NCBI GenBank assembly: GCA_029718625.1
Contig: CM056376.1
Span: 111,123,488 to 111,187,487 of the forward strand
Reading direction: 5' to 3'
Origin: Synaphobranchus kaupii
Taxonomy: Eukaryota; Chordata; Actinopteri; Anguilliformes; Synaphobranchidae
Length of the DNA stretch: 64,000 nt
Part shown: positions 59,031-64,000 of the stretch, in pieces
How positions within the stretch are numbered: position 1 is the stretch's first letter
Layout of the letters: every line of letters starts with the position of its first letter
Position numbers and translations under genes: made by a program
The notes under the pieces: model-generated
The model's input: the letters and a program-made list of their open reading frames with translations, nothing else
Databases searched by the model: none
What the model was told of the DNA's origin: nothing

Positions 59031-61535
59031 GCGTGTGTGTGTCTGTGTGCATTTATATGGGTGTGAAAGTGGCAGTATGTGTGCGTGTGTGTGCGTGTGC
59101 GTGTGTGTGTGTGTGTGTGTATGACGCAGGGGCCTCCTGTCTCTCCAGGGAAAGCCTGGGTGCCTCAGCAGAAGATGATGACCTTGGTCAGGGAAAAGGT
59201 GACCTTGGAGCCTGAGTTGGAGGAGGCCCTGTCCGTTGCTAATGACGCTGAGCTGTGTGACATCGCCGGTGAGGAGAGGGGATATATGCAAACACACTCG
59301 AGATTGCGTACACCCACACACACACACACACACACGTGTACTGCCACTTTCACACCCATATAAACGCACTCCCACACACACATACACACACACACGTGCA
59401 CATGCGTGGCCACTTTCACACCTATATACACATACATACAGTCATTGGCACATGCGTGCAAGATATACTTCAGTAATTAACTCACACACGCACCCACATA
59501 CACACAGGCTTTAAGTGTAGATCATGTCATTATTTGAAGAATAATTACCTTTTCTACATTAAATCATCACGATTCAGAGACATTGAACACACACTTGTGC
59601 TCGGTCAGTGGTATGGACACAAAGTAAGGACTTGCTGTGGTTGTGTGTGTGTTGTTGGGAAGATTCTGGAGCAGTTTCTCATTTCCCAACAGAATGTGCT
59701 CTACAGAGACACAGGAGCACTTTTGCTATGATACACTTTAAAAAAGTGCCGTGTATACACTCCATACAAGTCCATTCATTCAGACTACGTGTTTATAAGA
59801 CTTGTTTAAATTTGGGATAGCTTGATTTGTCGGATGACACTGTTTCTTTTCTTTAAGCCAGTTCAGAATCTATGAGTGAGTTTGGCAGTGTTTCCCAGCC
59901 ACTAACTCTGAGAGCAGAGTACCTGAATGTGCTCTTTTGTTTGGCAGAGGTCTGTGGAACATCACTTCCGATCTTTCTAAACCGACCGAAACTAGACAGT
60001 GTGGCTTCTTTTTTTACAGTTTCTTTTTTACAGTTTTACCTTTTTTTCAAAGATTTTTTTATGCAAGATGTATACCTTTTTTCAGTTAGTGGGTGTTTTT
60101 TCCTTTTTTTCTCCACAGTTTTGGAATCACCTTTTTAAACCAGTTTTAGAGTCTCTGACACTCACCCATGAGTGTACACCCTACAGGCCACACAGTACTA
60201 CTGGGGAGAGTTAGTGTTGATTGAAGGAGAGCCAATCCTTCACTGAACAGCTTTTAGCCCATGGGCTCCAGGGATACTGTTGGGAGAAAGTAATTATAGT
60301 ATATATGAATGACAAAATGCTAGAAAGCATAATGGTTATTGCTGATAAAAGCTATTTGGTGTGCTTGAAGGTCAGTTTGCATTATTGGAATACCTGTGCT
60401 GAACTCAGTGCAGAGATTAAAATTAAATGCTGAATATGATAGCTGGTGTCCATTGCATCATCTAACAGCATAGCTGTTACGCTGCAGTTAGCATAGCCGT
60501 TATGCTGCACTCACCATGGCTGTTACGCTGCAGTTAGCATAGCTGTTACGCTACACTTAGCATAGCCATTATGCTACACTTACCATGGATGTTAGGCTAC
60601 ACCGCTCATCTCGTTAATACACCACAGTAATGCTGCAGTGACTTGAAGAGTCCTGATCAGCATAAACCCTTCACTCATGTGATAAGAGTAGTGGTCTTCT
60701 ATGGCTGTCGCTGACTCCCGTTCATAGTGTTAATCGGCCAATGATTGACCCAAAGCCAGGGCCCAAAACCACTCATACAGGGGCATCCCGCGCCTGTCAT
60801 TTCCAAAGCGCATATTTCTGTTCTTATTCATGGAACATATTTGTGTTTGTATTTATGGAACATATTTGTATTCATATTTATGGAACATACTTGTGAAACA
60901 TATTCATGTGCATATTTCTTGAGAATATTTGTGTTCATATTTATGGAATATATTTCCGGAGCATATTTGTATTCATATTTATGGAACATATTTGTGTGCA
61001 TATTTCCTGAGAATATTTGTGTTCATATTCACGGAACATATTTGTGAAGCACATTTGTGACATTTAGCTAAATAACGAAAGCAGGTAAAAGTCTAACAAG
61101 TGTAAAGCAGTAATGGATGCATGCTGGATCTCCTTGTCTTGGACAAAGTGAAATTGGCTGTGAGTCTCACTATGAGATCTGTGTACACATTTCTGTAGTC
61201 TCCAGTAGGGATAAGCCGTAACAGCCAGGACAGGGGATGGCTGTTCTGTGTAAAGTTTCAGCGGGTGTGAAGTTATATCTCTCCTGGGTTTCCACCAAGC
61301 CATTTGTGAAGTATTCCTTTTAGCCTTCGCGCTGTCAGGAAACTATACGCAGTGTCCCGACCAAGCCCACACCTCGCCATTGCTCTGTTTTTATCATCGC
61401 CTTCATCACTGCAGATGAAATGTTTACTGCTCCTCAGTGGGGAATTAAGTTCCAGTTAACATATGATAACCTCATGTCAACGTGTGACATGAAAAAAGTA
61501 CCCTATCAATGATAATGGGAATAAGGGCTTGTATC

Positions 61536-61569
<34 letters not shown>

Positions 61570-62019
61570 CCTCCCCCTCCCCCTACCCCTCCCTCCCTCC
61601 CTACAGCCATCCTGGGGATGCATACCCTGATGAGCACACAGCAGTACTATGAAGCCCTGTCCAGCAGCACCATCGTCAGCAAGCAGGGTTTGAACAGTGA
61701 GTTCCCCCTCTCGTTTATCTCCTCTCTCAGGAGGTCAGAGTTCACAGGCCGGCTCGCTGCTCAACGCGTATGTCACAGAAACAAGCACCCTGCTGCTACG
61801 AAGCAAAATATCCCCAATAACATCCACTGTGCAGCATTGGGCAAGACAGTGTGCGTTTACATTACCTGTCTGACATCTGATACAAATACACTGCGGGAAT
61901 TACGGGAACATTACTGTAAGTTAGCAGTGCTTTTAAAGTGTTTGTGCAATGCCAATATGCGGTAGTGTGTGTGTTTGTGTGTGTCTGTGAATGTGACTTG
62001 AGTGTTTGCATGTGTGTGA

Positions 62020-62067
<48 letters not shown>

Positions 62068-63693
62068 ATTATTGTAGGTTTAACATTTCGCCTGTGTCCA
62101 GGTGTTATTCAGTGTACCCAATATAAACCAGTTCCTGACGAGCAGCCAAACTCCACAGATGTAGAGGACACCCTGCAGAGGATCAGGAGGAATGACCCTG
62201 ACCTGCGGGAGGTCAACCTCAACAACATCCAGGTAACAAAGCTCTGATTGACCCTTACCTACGAGAGGTCANNNNNNNNNNNNNNNNNNNNNNNNNNNNN
62301 NNNNNNNNNNNNNNNNNNNNNNNNNNNNNNNNNNNNNNNNNNNNNNNNNNNNNNNNNNNNNNNNNNNNNNNNNNNNNNNNNNNNNNNNNNNNNNNNNNNN
62401 NNNNNNNNNNNNNNNNNNNNNNNNNNNNNNNNNNNNNNNNNNNNNNNNNNNNNNNNNNNNNNNNNNNNNNNNNNNNNNNNNNNNNNNNNNNNNNNNNNNN
62501 NNNNNNNNNNNNNNNNNNNNNNNNNNNNNNNNNNNNNNNNNNNNNNNNNNNNNNNNNNNNNNNNNNNNNNNNNNNNNNNNNNNNNNNNNNNNNNNNNNNN
62601 NNNNNNNNNNNNNNNNNNNNNNNNNNNNNNNNNNNNNNNNNNNNNNNNNNNNNNNNNNNNNNNNNNNNNNNNNNNNNNNNNNNNNNNNNNNNNNNNNNNN
62701 NNNNNNNNNNNNNNNNNNNNNNNNNNNNNNNNNNNNNNNNNNNNNNNNNNNNNNNNNNNNNNNNNNNNNNNTCAAGTTTAAGTGGTGTGTGTGATTTATG
62801 CTGAAGCACTTTGGGGCCACAAGAACATTCTTGTTTAGGGCCACTAATACCCTAGGGCCAGCTCTGCAGACAAACAGCGACCAGGAGAAGGATGTTACCC
62901 CGGAGATACGTTAGTCTTAAGGTGAGGTTGATCTTGGGGTCCCTTCTGTTCCAGAACATTCCTGTGCTCACCCCTTAGAGCGTATGCAGAGGCCCTGAAG
63001 TGCAACACCATGGTGCAACAGCTGAGCATTGTGGGAACCCAGAGCAATGACCGCGTGGCCTTTGTGAGTGATGTCACGGTGTGCTGTTGCTCATCCCAGC
63101 TACACCTGATCAGGCTGACAATGAACTTGCACCACAGCTGTGTTCACTGAGGTTTTAAGAAGCTCTCAAGCGGCTCGCTCAGTAGAGGTGCACACCCCAA
63201 GCTCTGGTTCGAGCCGTGTCCTCAGCTATATCTTCAGCTGATTCTGACCAGGATTCTGATCAGTGGGACATTGTTAGCCTCCTCCCAGAACATATTGGTT
63301 ACCATGGCAATGACACACACAGGCCACCAGCTTTCATCAGCGAGAGATATGCCTGTTCTCCCTCATCTGTAGCACACTTTGTACTGTAGGGGATAAAATA
63401 GTCACGGGCTTGCAGGTGAGTGCATCAACCTCAGCTCTAGTGCCCCCTGATGTGTGGGGGGGTATAGTGGTAAAAAATGGACAATTCCAAATTGTGGAGG
63501 AAATTGGGTGCTACTGAAACTCCGTGTGACCTTTGACCTTTAACTTCAGGCCCTGGCAGACATGCTGAGGGTCAACGGCACGCTGAAGAGCTTGAATGTG
63601 GAATCCAACTTCATCACGGGGGCTGGGATCCTCGCTCTCATCGAGTCACTGCAGTCCAACACTACCCTGCTGGAACTCAAGATTGACAACCAG
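55701..63693 (+). CDS. tmod1: Tropomodulin 1, pointed-end actin cap, 5' seven coding exons (gene continues off the right edge)
   Basis: Coding exons: 55701-55820, 57307-57463, 59149-59268, 61607-61696, 62102-62232, 62955-63063 and 63550-63693, about 290 of the usual 359 codons. Tropomodulin caps pointed ends of actin filaments together with tropomyosin, in sarcomeres, the red-cell skeleton and lens fibres. The start [19 protein letters not shown] matches the first tropomyosin-binding helix. [20 protein letters not shown] and PYTGQKRG belong to the actin-binding N-terminal half. [28 protein letters not shown] and [18 protein letters not shown] lead into the leucine-rich repeat domain ([29 protein letters not shown]). 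Phases agree throughout except for one extra C in the 62955 exon. tmod1 is preferred over tmod4 or other paralogues because tdrd7 is adjacent. Confidence 0.92.
56186..56240. repeat. (GT)n microsatellite
   Basis: GT tract with GCAT and GTAT interruptions in tmod1 intron 1. Confidence 0.85.
56420..56928 (-). mobile_element. Internally deleted Tc1-like transposon
   Basis: TIRs CACTGCCCGGCCAAAAAAAA and the complement of TTTTGGCCGGGCAGTG are flanked by TA at 56418-56419 and 56929-56930. Minus-strand transposase fragment: [17 protein letters not shown], then [19 protein letters not shown]. The N-terminal DNA-binding part and the end of the DDE domain are missing, leaving 509 bp against about 1.3 kb for an intact element. 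It is a different Tc1 lineage from the copy at 22028. Confidence 0.9.
56945..57155. mobile_element. Weakly palindromic repeat element
   Basis: The left GGTCTCAAACTCCCATCCTG and right TTCCAGGACTGGAGTCTGAC pair imperfectly. It is a diverged member of the fold-back class seen elsewhere in the window. Confidence 0.5.
58051..58237. mobile_element. Palindromic repeat element
   Basis: The left arm AACCCTGGTCCTGGAGAGCC with GCAGG pairs with the right CCTGCGGCTCACCGGGACCAGGGT. Same type of ends as the element at 53367. Confidence 0.65.
58985..59121. repeat. (GT)n/(GTGC)n array just upstream of a tmod1 acceptor
   Basis: GTGC and GT repeats with a short unique interruption at 59050-59078, ending about 27 bases before the CTCTCCAG acceptor at 59148. 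Confidence 0.9.
59311..59398. repeat. (CA)n array
   Basis: CA repeats interrupted by GTGTACTGCCACTTTCACAC, about 42 bases after the donor at 59268. It is complementary in type to the GT array on the other side of the same exon. Confidence 0.88.
60470..60605. repeat. Degenerate about 28-bp tandem repeat
   Basis: Repeats of AGCATAGCTGTTACGCTGCA with ATGCTACACTTACCATGG variants, about five copies in tmod1 intron 3. Confidence 0.75.
60815..61058. repeat. Degenerate tandem repeat (ATTTATGGAACATATTTGTG)
   Basis: About eight copies of a unit near 30 bp, AT-rich, in tmod1 intron 3. Confidence 0.78.
61538..61600. repeat. (CT)n/CCCCT tract before a tmod1 acceptor
   Basis: Pure pyrimidine tract leading into the CTACAG acceptor at 61606; probably an extended polypyrimidine tract. 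Confidence 0.88.
62022..62063. repeat. (GT)n microsatellite
   Basis: GT array 38 bases upstream of the tmod1 acceptor at 62101. Confidence 0.9.
62246..62271 (+). pseudogene. Partial duplicate of the tmod1 exon 5 end, running into the gap
   Basis: TTGACCCTTACCTACGAGAG followed by GTCA matches 21 of 25 bases of the exon sequence TGACCCTGACCTGCGGGAGG just upstream. It would encode IDPYLREV beside the true NDPDLREV. There is no acceptor directly before it, and the N gap begins at once after it. Confidence 0.55.
62272..62771. other. Assembly gap (500 N)
   Basis: Exactly 500 N, which looks like a fixed-size placeholder and not a measured length. It lies in the tmod1 intron between exons 62232 and 62955. 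Open frames across it are meaningless. Confidence 0.98.
62955..63063 (+). CDS. tmod1: tmod1 LRR exon with an apparent +1 frameshift
   Basis: Starts NIPVLT after TTCCAG, then hits TAG because CCCC at 62971-62974 has one C more than expected. With three C's it reads [20 protein letters not shown] and [10 protein letters not shown], matching tropomodulin, and ends on a codon boundary before GTGAGT. Its length is 109, one base more than 36 codons. Confidence 0.85.
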
Positions 63694-63900
63694 GTACACA
63701 AATCCCACACAGGGTTAGGCTTACACACAGGTACACGACTCCCACACAAAACCAGACTCACACAACAGGTATATGACTCAGACACAGGGTTAGGCTTACA
63801 CAAACAGGTACAGAATCCATATACAACACACACAACTGGGTACAGCGCACCCAGATAACTGGAATTTCTCATGCAGATACACAACTCCCACACAGATCTA
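63691..63900. repeat. Degenerate tandem repeat carrying copies of the tmod1 exon 7 donor
   Basis: After the exon end CAACCAG|GTACAC, similar ACACAGGTACACGACTCC, ACAACAGGTATATGACTC and AAACAGGTACAGAATCC strings recur at intervals of roughly 30 to 40 bases, interspersed with CCCACACAGGGTTAGGCTTA. Confidence 0.65.
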
Positions 63901-64000
63901 AGATTATACAATGGGGTAAATACTGTCCTCACAATGCACCGGGTGCACATTGTCCTTGTATTGGTATTTTATTTATTTTATACAGGGAAAAAAGATAATA

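Larger units (their letters stand above)
57464..59148 (+). other. tmod1 intron 2
   Basis: Contains the palindromic element at 58051 and a long GT array at the 3' end. An AATAAA at 58924-58929 lies in sense orientation. I see no supported additional exon; short frames around 58388-58680 are CT- and GC-rich and without domains. Confidence 0.5.

Noticed and set aside
62248..62844. ORFs spanning the N region
   Set aside because: Translate only undetermined bases.

Overview
This is nuclear DNA from a ray-finned (teleost) fish. The evidence is spliced vertebrate genes with GT-AG introns, Tc1, hAT and Kolobok-type transposons, a DANA-like SINE, an L2-clade LINE ending in (TGTAA)n, and tRNA-derived SINEs that share this tail. 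The LINE/SINE pair resembles the eel UnaL2/UnaSINE1 pair, which hints at an early-branching teleost such as an elopomorph. That placement is inference only.

Four protein-coding genes are present. (1) cox18, minus strand, at the left edge: exon 1 and exon 2 only, the rest lies beyond base 1. (2) stra6l (rbpr2, the STRA6-like RBP4/retinol receptor), plus strand, 3789-18974: 19 coding exons whose phases all join, about 678 codons. (3) tdrd7, plus strand, 25943-51078: 16 coding exons with three LOTUS and several Tudor domains, 1137 codons if two single-base C insertions are discounted. (4) tmod1, plus strand, from 55701 and running off the right edge: seven exons seen, one with a single-base C insertion, and a 500-N gap in an intron. 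The order stra6l-tdrd7-tmod1 matches the mammalian neighbourhood as I recall it; cox18 sits divergently next to stra6l.

The genes are functionally unrelated: mitochondrial cytochrome oxidase assembly, vitamin A uptake, germ-granule/lens RNA regulation, and actin pointed-end capping. tdrd7 and tmod1 are both known lens genes. Introns and spacers are packed with repeats: a Tc1 element carrying a hAT insertion with an exact 8-bp target duplication, an 897-bp TIR element, several about 200-bp palindromic elements, SINEs with target duplications, and many tandem arrays. Some arrays start or stop exactly at splice sites and carry extra copies of them.

The most notable items are: a Kolobok-like element (TTAA duplication) encoding an antisense THAP-domain protein in the tdrd7 3' region; complementary G21 and C25 tracts flanking tdrd7 coding exon 5; three single-C frameshifts in otherwise intact conserved exons; two non-canonical GC-AG introns in tdrd7; and duplicated donor or acceptor sites made by tandem repeats. 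I found no bacterial-type system, CRISPR array, or rRNA, tRNA or miRNA gene.
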